A stretch of DNA of 64,000 bases from Catenaria anguillulae PL171. Taxonomy: Eukaryota; Blastocladiomycota; Blastocladiomycetes; Blastocladiales; Catenariaceae. The position numbers were made by a program, and so were the translations under genes. The DNA is taken from the NCBI GenBank assembly GCA_002102555.1, contig MCFL01000008.1, positions 248,001 through 312,000 on the forward strand. The letters are read 5' to 3'. Under the pieces are notes generated by a model. The model did no database searches, was not told the DNA's origin, and saw only the letters and a list, made by a program, of their open reading frames with translations. Positions 54,078 through 64,000 of this stretch are shown here, one piece after another (within the stretch, counting starts at the first letter, position 1; every line of letters begins with the position of its first letter).

Positions 54078-55506
54078 GATGTGTGACAGTCGGCAAGGAG
54101 TGGGCAAGTGTTTTGTATCGTAAAGGCAACTGAGAAGGCGAACAGACAATCAGGTTGAGCCAAGCGCTTGTTCCGTATAGAATATGGTCTACTGCAGGAG
54201 CATGGGCAATCGTCTTGATCTTTGCAAAAGCATTGTGAGCTCGTGTCCACGCAGCCAGGCGTGGATTCGTGGTGTGTACTGAAGGGCTTCCTTCGTCGCA
54301 GTAAGGCAAGAATCAGGGTGATCGAGAAGGCTCTTGTAGAAAACAAAAGGGTTGGTTGGATTGCAGCGAAGGTTTTAGAAGAAGGAATGCGCAAAGTAAT
54401 CACAGGCGGCAAACCTTTGAATGTGTCCGCGCGACTTGAGACGCTCGTGTTGTTGAGCCAGCTATCGAGCTATGCTATCAGATTGAGAGCAGTTGAGATG
54501 AAAGCATGACACGCAAAATGCAGAAATGTTGCATTCAATGTAAATACCGATGTTGGAGAATGCGGCGACCAGTCGCGCGAAATGAGCTCGAAAGCAACAA
54601 GCAAGTCAGCAGGCCAGATGGCCACCAAAGCTCACGCGAGGAGCCGTGTGCCAGCGAGACCGGTTTTTTGCTGACTGAGAAAACGAGCCGCTACTGAGTT
54701 GGTTCCGGCCGATCGCAGGAAAGATGCAATGGAGGTGTAGCTGGCGGCGGCAGTGTCTTGTCCTGGCGGGGCTGTTGGACGCGAACAGGCAAACTGTTTG
54801 AAATGATGATGGATGACAATCAATGCCCAGCAAACATCAAGTCTTGACCTCGGGCTTGAAAGTTTGGAGATCCGCAAATAAATTGGCTATTTGGATAGCA
54901 AACACGGTATTGCTTTGGGTATATGTTTTGCGGTTTCATTGGATCGCTGAAGCACTCAACCTTCAGACTTATGATTATTCAGATAAATGGTGGTGCTCTG
55001 ATGCTCGTATTTGCCAACGGTTCTGGAAGCCTTCCCTGACGCGTCCATCTTCCTTCCTCCTTCTCCTGTTCCTTCTCAGTGCCATCTTCCATTCTCCATA
55101 TCCATTTGACTTCAACAGACTTGTGTAAAAACAAATCGCCCTCCGAAGCAGCCGACTTCCCGCATCCACGCATGTGCAATGACCTACGACTGACTCGACA
55201 CGTTGGTTCTTCGCTTCGCTCCTTTTCAGTATTGAGTGACTCCCACTCGAAGCCGGCACCAAAACCGAGCCGAGCGGCTGCCCGATTGAGTATTTGGCGT
55301 CTGACTCAGTTGAATTTGAGCCATGAGCCCCGTGCCGGATGCAGCAACATCATCATCGAGCCGAGCCCAACGATGCCAATTTGCCCAAGTATAATAAATA
55401 TCACCGCATCCTCCCAGAAACCGACAACAGGGCCTACAATCACATGTACACTACATCCTCTCCCCTTCCAGTCCTGTTCCCAAACCCATTCTCAAGAACA
55501 TTGCAA
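54078..55506. other. Long intergenic stretch
   Basis: About 1.4 kb between the SH3 gene and DBR1, upstream of both. A 95-codon frame at 54222-54509 (plus) has no recognisable similarity and no clear ATG. CT-rich segments near 55040-55090 and 55460-55490 may belong to the DBR1 promoter or leader. Confidence 0.4.
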
Positions 55507-56940
55507 ATGAAGCTCGCCATTGTCGGCTGCGGCCACGGCCACCTCGACCTCATCTACTCGACCGTCATTGCGGACGACCAACGCACTGGCACCCGAACCG
55601 ATCTCGTTGTCATTTGCGGCGATTTCCAAGCAATCCGCAACGAGGCCGACCTCGACAACTTGTGCACCCCGCCAAAATACAGGCAGTGGGCGACTTCCAC
55701 AAGTATTATTCTGGCGAATCCAAGGCACCATGCCTGACCATTGTGATTGGGGAAATCACGAGTCGTCGGCGTTCATGTGGGAACTGTACCACGGCGGATG
55801 GCTCGCCGAAAACATCTACTTTTTGGGATGGGCGAATGTCGTCAAGGTCGGCGGTGTAACGATTGGCGGGGTGAGCGGGATTTGGGGTAGCAAGAAGGAC
55901 TACCCGCGCGGCCACTATGAAGTCGCCCCTTACCGTCCATCCGACCTCCGATCCATTTACTACTATCGCCGGCACGAGACGGAGCAGTTGTCACTGGTAT
56001 GGAATTTTCCCCAAGCCCGTTGCGCGTGCCATCTTGAAATCTCACACAGCGCCCTCCTCGCTCTCCACACCTTGACAGTACCCAAACCCAATCGACCTCT
56101 TCCTTTCGCATGACTGGCCACGCAATATTACACACTATGGCGACAAGGCAAAGCTGTTCAAGATCCGCCCCGACTTTCAGAAAAGTATCAACGAAGACCA
56201 CTTTGGCGCGCGCTCACTTGAGCACTTGCTCCATCACTTGCGGCCCACGCACTGGTTTGCGGGCCATATGCACGTTGAGTTTGCAGCGGCCGTCGTGCAC
56301 CCACCTGGCTCACCGCCGACAGCCAACCCCGACATGCTTGACTTTGCACACGTCCCGCCGCCGCCCGTCACCATGTCCAAACGCGCAGCCCAGCGCGCGG
56401 CAAAAGAGGCAGTGGCCGCCGGCGTCACACCGCCGACACATGCTGCATCTGCAAACGCTGCCTCTTCGACTGGTTCCTCAACCACCTTTCTCGCACTTGA
56501 CAAATGTATTGATACACACAACCCCGCGGTCCACTTTACCACCCTTCCGCACCTAGCGCCCGGGCCGCTCACATACGACCTCGAGTGGCTCGCCATTGTT
56601 CGCGCAACCCACCCGTCCATGCCCACCACGCACGAGCGCAATCTGGATCCAACCAACTGGGACTTGCTCCGGTCGCGTGTCGCTGGCGCCCAAGTCGACC
56701 TTGCTGAGCGGTTCCCACTTGGCCAAGCAGACCCGGGACTTGTGATTCCGGCCAACTTTGCGCACACGGCACCCGTTCATGGCCCACATGTTTGCGGTGC
56801 TGTGTATGCCATGGCCAAGCGACCGCAATGGAATCCGCAGACAGAGAGGTTTGCAACACGCGTGCTCGGGTTGACCGAGTCAAGTGTGAATGCGGATGGG
56901 GTGCGGGCGAAGAGTATGCGGCCATGGTGCGTGCGACGAG
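55507..56940 (+). CDS. DBR1: RNA lariat debranching enzyme, two one-base frame breaks
   Basis: The start MKLAIVGCGHGHLDLIYSTV and CGDFQAIRNEADL give the metallophosphoesterase motifs of Dbr1. The frame then breaks twice: at CAGTGGGC (55685-55691), where one base is missing before GDFHKYYSGESKAP, and in the GGGG run at 55749-55752, where one G is missing before NHESSAFMWELYHGGW. After an 82-nt phase-0 intron (55997..56078) the rest is intact: PNPIDLFLSHDWPRNITHYG, HWFAGHMHVEFAA, FLALDKC and YDLEWLAIVRAT, all family hallmarks. Dbr1 cuts the 2'-5' bond of intron lariats in the nucleus. Since the gene is normally single-copy and conserved, the breaks are more likely sequence errors than decay. 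The 3' end is uncertain: similarity ends near 56930, while the frame stays open to 57299, into the next gene. Confidence 0.85.
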
Positions 56941-57195
56941 AGCAGTGTCTAACAGGTGATCAAGTAGTGATGTACATACAAATATTGCGATTCTTGTTCA
57001 ATTTGCGTCGCGACACTGCCATCAGGCATCACCGTTGCACCAGAGGCACCTTCGCAGCAGAATCGCACAGCCAATTCGTGAACAAACCACAAGCTCACGA
57101 GCCACGCGACTCTGATTTGTTCACAAAACGGTCACTGTCGCGAAAGGCAAACTTTGGACTGAAAGCAAATAAAAGATTGCACACGATTCTGGTCC

Positions 57196-58409
57196 TCATG
57201 CTACACCTTGCTCCTTTTCGGGCGCCTCGGTCAACGCAAACGTCTTATCGACCTGCCTCTCCTCTTGCTTGCGCTTGTGCGCCCGTGTCACCTTCCTGAG
57301 CAGCGTCTCAAATGACGCCTCAACGGCAACGCACAGCGACGACAAGAACATGTTGAGCGGGTTGGATCGGATTGTTTTGGGCAAATGTCAACGACAATGG
57401 CAAGGATACCAAATGTCCACAGAGCAATCATGGTCACCGAAAGCACAATAAACGTGCGCGACAAGGGGTACGTGAGCTGGCTGTGTTTGGATGTACTTGT
57501 GCGGGATGGTTTGCGCGACCGGATGCTGCCCATGGATGTGCGCATGGATTTGGAAAAGGAAGACAGTCGGGATTGACGCCTTTCCGGCACAGGCAGTGGG
57601 CGCGCGTCCGCCACGGGGTCAGAGTTGCCAAGGTTATTGCTGCTCGAGTCCTGAGTCGCGCTGCTGGGCAGCGACCCCTCGGATTGCATGGCCGCCGCAG
57701 GTTTTGACGAGCTGCCACCAGCACCAGTGTCTGATGACGTCGTGGGAAGCGCGGCGCCTCGATCATGCCTCAATCGGCCAGCCGGTGACCCACTTTGCAA
57801 ATTGGCCGACAATGCCCACGCTGTCGATGCCATGATGACTAGCGGCAGGACTGCCATAAACACGACAATGGGGGCATCAACATACGACGTTGAAAACCAT
57901 TCCTGGTCACTGGCGCTCGACCCTTTGCTTGCAACAATGACAATGTATTTGATGAGCCCACCCTCGAAAACGAGCCAGCAGATGAGAATCACCCAAAACG
58001 TGACTAGTAAAAACCGCTGGCGCTGGACAGGCTCTTTAGTCACAATGACGGCGCATCTCTGGCACGTTGCATATGCTTGTAGCGGAAGCGACAGCCCAAA
58101 TGTGCACAAGTACATGACGCGAATGACGAAAAAGTTTGGCCGCGTCGTGTTGATGTAGAGAAGCGTCGACTGGATGCCATTTCTGAGCGATTCGCCCACG
58201 TTGAGCACAGACACTATAAAGAGCAGCCTGGACCGCCGGGTCATGTATTGAATAGCCGAGTCGTTGGACATGAATCGGTGGCCAAGCTGCTCGGCAAATG
58301 CGCTGCGGAAGAGAATGGAAGCGCACACGGAACAGATGAGCCCGCTGACTATGGACAGGCCAATCGTGTTGACGGATGTGGCGGGATCCTGGAGGAATGG
58401 CATGGACAT
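57196..58409 (-). CDS. Seven-transmembrane receptor-like protein 5, one-base frame break near 3' end
   Basis: The ATG at 58409 (MSMPFLQDPATS) matches the paralogues' start distance; another in-frame ATG lies at 58457. Segments 1-6 are in one frame with RSAFAEQLGHRFMSNDSA, RRSRLLF and ATCQRCAVIVTKE. At ATTTGCCC (57382-57387) the frame shifts: segment 7 and tail continue in another frame as LPKTIRSNPLNMFLSS and CVAVEASFETLLRKV, matching FLPYTRTNALN...CIAVEASFEKLL of the next gene. One more T in the run restores it. The inner loop between 5 and 6 is long and Ser-rich with several RRQSRLSS-type basic sites. It forms a tandem pair with the gene at 58595 and, through shared motifs, is closest to it and to the copy at 10790. 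Confidence 0.7.
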
Positions 58410-58594
58410 GGTGCATTTGGGGAGCAGGTGCTTGGGGTCTCCTGATTCTTCATTCAACTGCCATCAGTGTCTGATTGAATCCCAGACAGTACATTTACAC
58501 AGGTCAGTCACTAGGACAATCATGGAGGCACACGATGTTCTGCGACTGGCAGCTTGCAGTAGGTTATATACAAATGGAGGTATTCATTAACCAA

Positions 58595-59839
58595 TCATGT
58601 TGTATGAGTGCGAGCCGCCGCCGGAACAACCAGCTCAGTGCCGAGCCTGTGCGACTCAACGTCCGCCTGACTCTGCTCCATTGCCACATCTTCAGTCACA
58701 CCGCCAAACGTGCTATTCATGGCCAACTCCTTGTCCTTTTTCTGCTGCGCCTGCTTGGCACACCGGAGCAGTTTCTCAAACGACGCCTCCACAGCAATGC
58801 ACGTTGCGTTCAGTGCCGAGTTCAACGCATTTGTGCGCGTGTAGGGTAAAAACTCGAGAATGGACGCTGCCATGGCAAAGATCCAAAGGGATATGAGTGC
58901 AAATGAGAGAACGATAAATGTGCGCGATAGCGGGTACATGAATTGGCCGTTCTGCCGATTGGATCCGGAGGTGACGACTCGTTTGGTTCGCTTGGCGGCC
59001 GACAGGACCGCTGTGGATACAGAGGCAAGGGTCGAGTAAGTTCGGTTACGAGCAGATTGCAGCGCCACTTCAGATTGATTTGCCACCCCGATGGCAGATT
59101 CGGCGGGGACAGAGATGGATGCGCTGCCGATTTGAGAGGTGGATTGGGACGGCAGGGATCCAGATTGTCCAACCGCTGCGCCGCCGTCCCGCCGCTTGGT
59201 TTTGATTCGTCCCCGAGAAACGTTGACTGAAAGTGCCCAAGTTGACGAGGCCATGATGATGAATGGGAAAATCGCCGAGAAGGCAATGACCGAGTTGGGG
59301 ACAAATGTCGTGTCCAACCAGGGCCGTGAGGTCGTGCTTGCTCCGCTTTGCGACAGCTCCAGTATTCGATAAATGATCCCTCCCTGAACCACGAGCGTTG
59401 AAAGAGCGCAGGTCCACATTGTGCCCCAAAGAAACCTCGCGCGCTGCTCGGGTTTGCTTGTCACAACAACAGCACATCGCTGACACGTCGCATACGTTTG
59501 AAGCGGTAGGGCAACGATAAACGTGAAGAGGTAAACGATGCGAACAAGCAGTAGATCCGGTATGTAACGGCCGTCCCATAGCATCAACCATTGCGCGAGG
59601 TTCCGTACCGCGTCGATAAAGGTGAGGACTGACGCGAGAAACAACAACTTACATCGGCGAGTCATGAACTGAATGGCAGAATCCGAGGCCATGAATTGGT
59701 GGCCGAGCTGCTCAGCAAATGCACGGCGGACGAGGCTCACGGAGCAGGCTAAGGATATTGCGGCACCAAGTGCAGAGCAAACGACTGAATTCCGAAGCGT
59801 CCGTTCGTCCAAGAGCAGAACGGGTTGTGATTGATCCAT
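58595..59839 (-). CDS. Seven-transmembrane receptor-like protein 6
   Basis: Single intact exon of 414 aa starting MDQSQPVLLLDER. Landmarks: RRAFAEQLGHQFMASDSA after segment 1 (18 residues identical to the gene at 10790), TRRCKLLFLAS before segment 2, ATCQRCAVVVTSK after segment 3, and CIAVEASFEKLLRCAKQ after segment 7. The loop between segments 5 and 6 is about 100 residues, Ser/Gln-rich, ending in a basic patch (KRTKRVVTSGSNRQ). The tail ends GTELVVPAAARTHTT. Because the N-terminal loop is so similar to the first cluster 45 kb away, the two clusters must share a recent ancestor. No known ligand-binding motif. Confidence 0.75.
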   Translation of the reverse strand: MDQSQPVLLLDERTLRNSVVCSALGAAISLACSVSLVRRAFAEQLGHQFMASDSAIQFMTRRCKLLFLASVLTFIDAVRNLAQWLMLWDGRYIPDLLLVRIVYLFTFIVALPLQTYATCQRCAVVVTSKPEQRARFLWGTMWTCALSTLVVQGGIIYRILELSQSGASTTSRPWLDTTFVPNSVIAFSAIFPFIIMASSTWALSVNVSRGRIKTKRRDGGAAVGQSGSLPSQSTSQIGSASISVPAESAIGVANQSEVALQSARNRTYSTLASVSTAVLSAAKRTKRVVTSGSNRQNGQFMYPLSRTFIVLSFALISLWIFAMAASILEFLPYTRTNALNSALNATCIAVEASFEKLLRCAKQAQQKKDKELAMNSTFGGVTEDVAMEQSQADVESHRLGTELVVPAAARTHTT

Positions 59840-60104
59840 GTCGAGCGTTGAAATAGGCTGTTGTGTACATGGGCAACTGTGATTTTAGTGCATAACGTTG
59901 GAGTCGCTCCTTATTGAATGCCAGTAGTCCTGCTTCGACTTGAATCACCTGTGTTCCAACGTGGTCACATGTGTACTTCGCAAACTGGGCGAACTTGAAG
60001 GTAGTAGGTGCGAACAAATGAGTTGCGCTTGTTGCGCTGTGTTCCCACTCAACAGCGAAAAGATGCAGGGTTGGTAAACTAGGGAGTATGGAGGGACGAC
60101 ATAC

Positions 60105-60369
60105 CTGGTTTTGCGCGGAATGCATCTTCCATTTGATCCATTCGAATTAACAAGGATTTTAATGATTTTTTTGCACAACCGCCAACCCTGGGCAAAATGT
60201 CTACCACATCGTTCAGTCCCGGCCATTTTGCCTGCCATGGATGCACCAGCGCCGTGAGGCGTGAGAACTGCAGTCTGCCATCGGCTCTCAGGCCGAGCTC
60301 ATTTCCTTTTGGCCACGGTTGACCGGCAAGTTCGCTCACGCTTTGACCAACTTGGGCCAAGTCTGGAAT
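60105..60369 (-). CDS. Possible internal exon of an unresolved gene
   Basis: A 265-nt open stretch flanked by a good acceptor (TGCTCATTTCAG) and donor (GGTATGTC) on the minus strand, reading IPDLAQVGQSVSELAGQPW and later SLKSLLIRMDQMEDAFRAKP. Composition looks like a real globular or coiled segment. The neighbouring exons could not be joined with confidence; a candidate next exon (FAQFAKYTCDHVGTQ) lies near 59945-59990. Confidence 0.4.
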
Positions 60370-60590
60370 CTGAAATGAGCATGAAATTGAGCTGGTGAGC
60401 TGGTGACAATCAACGAAAGAATAAATGACTGTACACTGATACTGAAAGAAAGAAACATAAAGCGACGGAAACACAAACTGCCTGTGTGAAAGCAATGAAG
60501 AATCGGATGGAAAAGACGACACGAGGACATACACAATGGTGCAGCACCGATCACGAACCAAACCCTCCACCAACTCGTCAATCCTGCTGC

Positions 60591-60665
60591 CTCAATCTCT
60601 CCCTTGCCTCATCTTGGCACCGCGACCCGCCGCTGCCCGGTCGGCGCCCTTCGGGGCGCCTGGAG
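60591..60665 (+). repeat. Inverted repeat, arm 1
   Basis: About 75 bp that match, in reverse complement and with roughly nine in ten bases equal apart from a 5-base gap, the arm at 60852-60921. Core: CACCGCGACCCGCCGC and GGCGCCCTTC. Confidence 0.75.
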
Positions 60666-60775
60666 ACTTGGCGGCTCTTTTCAACAAGGTTGAAACAAGT
60701 CACGGTCGACGTAGCCATCAGCAATGCACGCATGAGAGTGCGTGCAACAGGGGACGCGGTCGCGAGACCACATAC

Positions 60776-61023
60776 CAATGACGCAAACGCAGGACGACAG
60801 TCCAGCAGCATTGCGCGAATGGTCGTTGCGCTCTGCGCAACGCGCCGCCCACTCCAGGCACCCTGAAGGGCGCCGGACGGGCGGCGGCGGGTCGCGGTGT
60901 CAAGATCAGGCAAGGGTTGAGGAACAAAGCAGGAATGATGGCGAAGGCAGGAAAGATCAGAGGTGGTAGCGCGCGAGCGGAGACAAGAGTGATGACGAGA
61001 AGAAGAACAGTAAGGTGGGCCAT
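60776..61023 (-). CDS. Possible first exon of a secreted protein
   Basis: The ATG at 61023 opens a strong signal peptide (MAHLTVLLLVITLVSARA) followed by a Pro/Ala-rich segment, and the frame runs to a good donor (GTATGT after 60776). Part of the exon lies in arm 2 of the inverted repeat (PRPAAARPAPF). No downstream exon joins cleanly without a stop, so the model is incomplete. Confidence 0.4.
60852..60921 (-). repeat. Inverted repeat, arm 2
   Basis: Reverse-complement partner of 60591-60665, separated from it by about 186 bp. One arm lies within a candidate secreted-protein exon. Confidence 0.75.
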
Positions 61024-61171
61024 GAGAAAATTGGCGATGGAGAAGATGGAAGATATGAAGGCACGATGCGAGAAGGATGGAACTTGAAAACGAGAGCGAT
61101 GACGAAGAAGACGTGGATGGAGAGAATGAGGGAAGAAACAAGAGGAAAAAACCAATTGGCATTAGGTCGGC

Positions 61172-63680
61172 TCAAGCAAACATGGCAATCTTTTCCTTGA
61201 CCCACTGGAGCGTGCGTTGCTTGGTCCCATTTGCCGTCTCCTTGCGCACCTCGACCTGGAATTTGGCCATATCCAGCGGCGTACGGCCACGGTCATCTTC
61301 CATCTGCAGGGCGTGGGCAACAACTTGGCGATCGGCCACCTCCAAAATCACATCGCCCCACAACTTCTCGAGCCATTCTACAGCACTCTTGGAGCCGCAC
61401 GTTGCGTGAAAAAAGTTGCCGCCGTCCCCGTCGCGCTGGTTGGCCGCAGCAAAGGTCGATTTTGCGCCCATGATGCGCAAATGGTGCTCGACAAAGATGG
61501 AGTTCTTCTTCCATGCCGCAACGTGGATTGGCAAGAAGCCCGATTCATTTGCGCGCGACAAGGCCACGTTTGTCGCGAAAGCACGGCACGAGTCACAACC
61601 CATAGGTTTGTGGCTGAGGTGCGACGATTGAGGACACGGAGCAAGCACAGGAGCGGGCAGTTGGCGTGGGTGAAGGTATTCAAACATGGCAGCAACCAGA
61701 TCGGGGCGTGTGCAATGCGCAAGGGCGTGCAGCGGGTCTGGGTATGCGACCGTACTCGTCCAGAAATCTGTCCATGTTTGCAAGAGCGACAGATGAGACT
61801 TGAAGAGCACATAACATGGAATCAGAGTGGATGCAAAAAAACGTACGCTGGCGGATCACATCAGCATGGTTACCCAACAGCGCAAAGGTTTCCACAATTT
61901 GGGCTGTAGACCACAACAAATTGGCGCCGCCACGAATGTGCTTCTTAATGAGCGGCAGCGTCGCCTTGTGAATCACCTCGGCCGAGAACTTGACGACCCG
62001 AAGCAAGTTGTGGATCAAGTGGTTGAACATGGACGTGGTATCCATCATGCCCAGCAGAGCAACCTCGGGGCAGAAGTGTGGGCCTGGCACACAACACAGT
62101 TGCCAAGTCAACCGCTGGAGACCATGAGCTTTGCTGGCGAGAGATGGGAGAACGAACCAAATTGTGGCGACGGTGGTGGGGTAACTGGGGCTCGCTCGCT
62201 TTGAGCGGAAACCAAGGGTGCAAGTAACTCAGCAATTTCCTCGTCGACCGCGGCCATCTTGGCACGCTTTGCGACCGGCGCAGGTGAAGACTCAGGCAAG
62301 TCGGATTTGTCGTCCTCTTCATCGCCTGGAACACCTTCCGCCTTGCGCTTCAAGTTGATGTCTCGACGAGCTTGGCGGTCGCAACGCACGATGACTTTTT
62401 TCGGTACTGAAAACAGCAATAGTTGGGGACAGGGTCAGTCCATGCCAGTAGGGATGAAACCGGAAGCCCAATTGGAAAAAGTTGCATACAGCCATTGACG
62501 ACAATCCCATTCACCACGACAACAAGCAAATACTTCCTGCGAGGAGTCACGTTGAATGTCAGGGTGAGCGGCAATGTACGAGCCCCAATCTGAGTCAACT
62601 CGCCAGCATCCATGCTGCCGGTGGCACGAAGTGCGCTCCAGTTCGATCCAGCAATGAGCTGGTCCAAGTCGACAACTTTCTTGAGCTGCTTGATGGGGAT
62701 CAGCGATGCTTCCCACTTGAGATCCACAAGCCCGGCCGTCGTTGTCGTCACCTTCACGGGTACAGTAACCGTGGCTTCGTACTCGCCCTGATCCGACTCC
62801 TCATCAACGTCGACTGCATCCAAGTCCGTGCCAACAGCGACTTTGGCGCCCAACTCGATATCGTCATCACCCTTGACCGTGAAGTAAGTCAACGTCCAAA
62901 CCCCCGTCTCAAACTTGTGACGCATGACCTCGGGGTTGGCTGCGGCAATCCGATCCGAGATGACTCGGACGGCAGTAACGATCGGTTCAGGCTCGTCGTC
63001 CGGGGGTTGGACAGGACCATAACCACAGGCGTGGTGCACGGAGGCGGCCAAATCGGCTGGGGCGACCGAGGGCGGAACCGTGTTGGCGGCCGAGGCGAGA
63101 AAAGCCGGACCGGACGGCGTCAGCAAAGGGTGCGAAAAGGACGAGGTCGGGTGGACCGGTAGCTGACTGGGCTGCTGAGGCGGCGCTTGTTGGTGACCGG
63201 GGGCAACGTCAGGGGGCGGCGGAAATAAGTTGGTTTGATCACCCTGAATCAAATGCAAGTGTCACAATCCTAGCTAGCTCTGCAGACGGCCTGCAGACGG
63301 CGATAAAATCAACGAACCACGGAAGGCACGTCATCCTCCAAAGCACTCCAGAGCGAATGGTCTGTGAGGATCTCGGACGACGGACCGGCATTGGTCGCGA
63401 TGCTGAGCAGGTCTTGCAAAGCGCTGATGACGGCGGGGTCATCGGAATGGGTTCCGGCGGCACTCGCAGTCGGCGCAAGCGCAACGGTTGCGGGCTTGTC
63501 GGCGCAGCGGGCGGCAGACCCACCGTACGTGGGATCGGTCGTGAAGGGCATGATGGCGGATTGACGGTTGAGGGGGATAGTTGATGATTCGCTGGCGGGC
63601 TGCCTCACTATCCGTGGCGTTGGCGACAGAGAGCAGAGCAGAGCATCGAAGAGAGCCGAGAGAGAGGCAAGATCTGCCAT
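61172..63680 (-). CDS. Ankyrin-repeat protein, probably nuclear, five exons
   Basis: Exons (minus): 63680..63318, 63243..62490, 62406..62158, 62083..61847 and 61798..61172, about 742 aa. Introns are 74, 83, 74 and 48 nt; the first is phase 0, the rest phase 1; two donors are GTTCGT. The N-terminal half is Pro/Ala-rich and then beta-like (LTLTFNVTPRRKYLLVVVVN), followed by a basic stretch (KKVIVRCDRQARRDINLKRK) and a probable nuclear signal (VAKRAKMA). The C-terminal half has ankyrin units (DEYGRIPDPLHALAH, ESGFLPIHVAAWKKNS, GNFFHATCGSKSAVEWLEKL, DDRGRTPLDMAKF). In the last exon the frame moves by one base at the GGG run 61740-61742, as if one C were overcalled. The layout recalls transcription regulators with a DNA-binding part plus ankyrins, but I cannot assign a family. 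Confidence 0.6.
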
Positions 63681-63860
63681 TTTCAAGTTCCTTTGTAAAT
63701 TTGCTTGCCAAGTTTGTTTGGCTTGCGTTGCAACTTGAAGTCTCTCACGCTGTCTCACGCTCCTCACATGTCTCATGGCTTCTCACGACAACGCTCGGCC
63801 ATGTAAAGTGTATTTCCACCACGCAATGCCAAGATAGACCGATAGATGGATGTACATGTA

Positions 63861-64000
63861 ATGGACTCGACGCAATTGCAATCAGCTATGGACTCCGTTT
63901 CGCAAGAAATCTCCTCATCGCCATCCGACGCGGACGCGGACCGTGACGCCGACGCCAACATCGGCTCTGTGCCGCCACTAGCAGCCGTCCCCATTGCCAA
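63861..64000 (+). CDS. Start of a gene running off the right edge
   Basis: The ATG at 63861 opens a frame with no stop to the window end: MDSTQLQSAMDSVSQEISSS, then an Asp/Ala-rich stretch. It lies head-to-head with the ankyrin gene starting at 63680. Low-complexity sequence and the short length prevent any assignment. Confidence 0.4.
   Translation, partial: MDSTQLQSAMDSVSQEISSSPSDADADRDADANIGSVPPLAAVPIA

Noticed and set aside
56941-57299. C-terminal extension of DBR1
   Set aside because: The open frame continues but the translation loses any Dbr1 resemblance and runs into the 3' end of the opposite-strand 7TM gene.
1-64000. CRISPR arrays, bacterial operons or prophage
   Set aside because: No regularly spaced repeats are present, and the spliceosomal introns and eukaryotic core genes exclude a prokaryotic origin.

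Overview
This window looks like nuclear DNA of a zoosporic fungus, most likely a member of Blastocladiomycota (Allomyces/Catenaria-like). That placement is an inference from gene content: core eukaryotic genes (MED22, URI1, DBR1) with many short GT-AG introns of about 45-96 nt, moderately high GC, and lineage-type expansions of leucine-rich-repeat (LRR) membrane proteins, seven-transmembrane (7TM) proteins, WW-rich ankyrin-like proteins and F-box-like proteins. I could run no database search.

Layout. 1-5 kb: an ankyrin-like gene cut by the left edge, a two-exon F-box-like gene (minus) and MED22. 5-7.2 kb: no gene recognised. 7.2-10.5 kb: one large redox gene fusing cytochrome b561, cytochrome b5-like, SH3-like and flavin/NAD reductase parts. 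10.8-16.7 kb: four tandem 7TM genes, one with a frame break. 17.3-21.1 kb: a small Cys-rich secreted-type gene and two head-to-head LRR genes. 21.1-28.1 kb: an F-box-like gene split by a 4.55-kb Mutator-like transposon with a 10-bp target duplication. 28.2-33 kb: its intact tandem paralogue and two gene fragments. 33.1-38.5 kb: three more LRR genes in tandem. 38.8-46.1 kb: an ENT nucleoside transporter, URI1 and a large unknown membrane protein. 46.4-50.7 kb: a second ankyrin-like gene and a damaged LRR gene. 50.7-54.1 kb: a Cys-rich/transmembrane/SH3 gene. 55.5-59.8 kb: DBR1 and two more 7TM genes. 60-64 kb: poorly resolved small exons around an inverted repeat, a five-exon ankyrin gene, and the start of a gene leaving the right edge.

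The most distinctive system is the LRR family (six loci). Each has an N-terminal cap with a DCAxVRxxDF-like motif and a CC pair, a few LRRs carried on small exons that are nearly all bounded by phase-2 introns, a Cys module (NxFTC...GxCYxNL), one transmembrane segment and a cytoplasmic tail. In at least four loci the tail carries repeats of an [E/D]-x-L-[hydrophobic]-L-P motif. With the 7TM and SH3 membrane proteins nearby, a cell-surface sensing role is a reasonable guess but is not shown by the sequence.

Several genes, including the core gene DBR1, need one-base corrections, mostly in short homopolymers, to keep frame. This points to consensus errors in the assembly as much as to real pseudogenes, so loci called frameshifted should be checked against reads.
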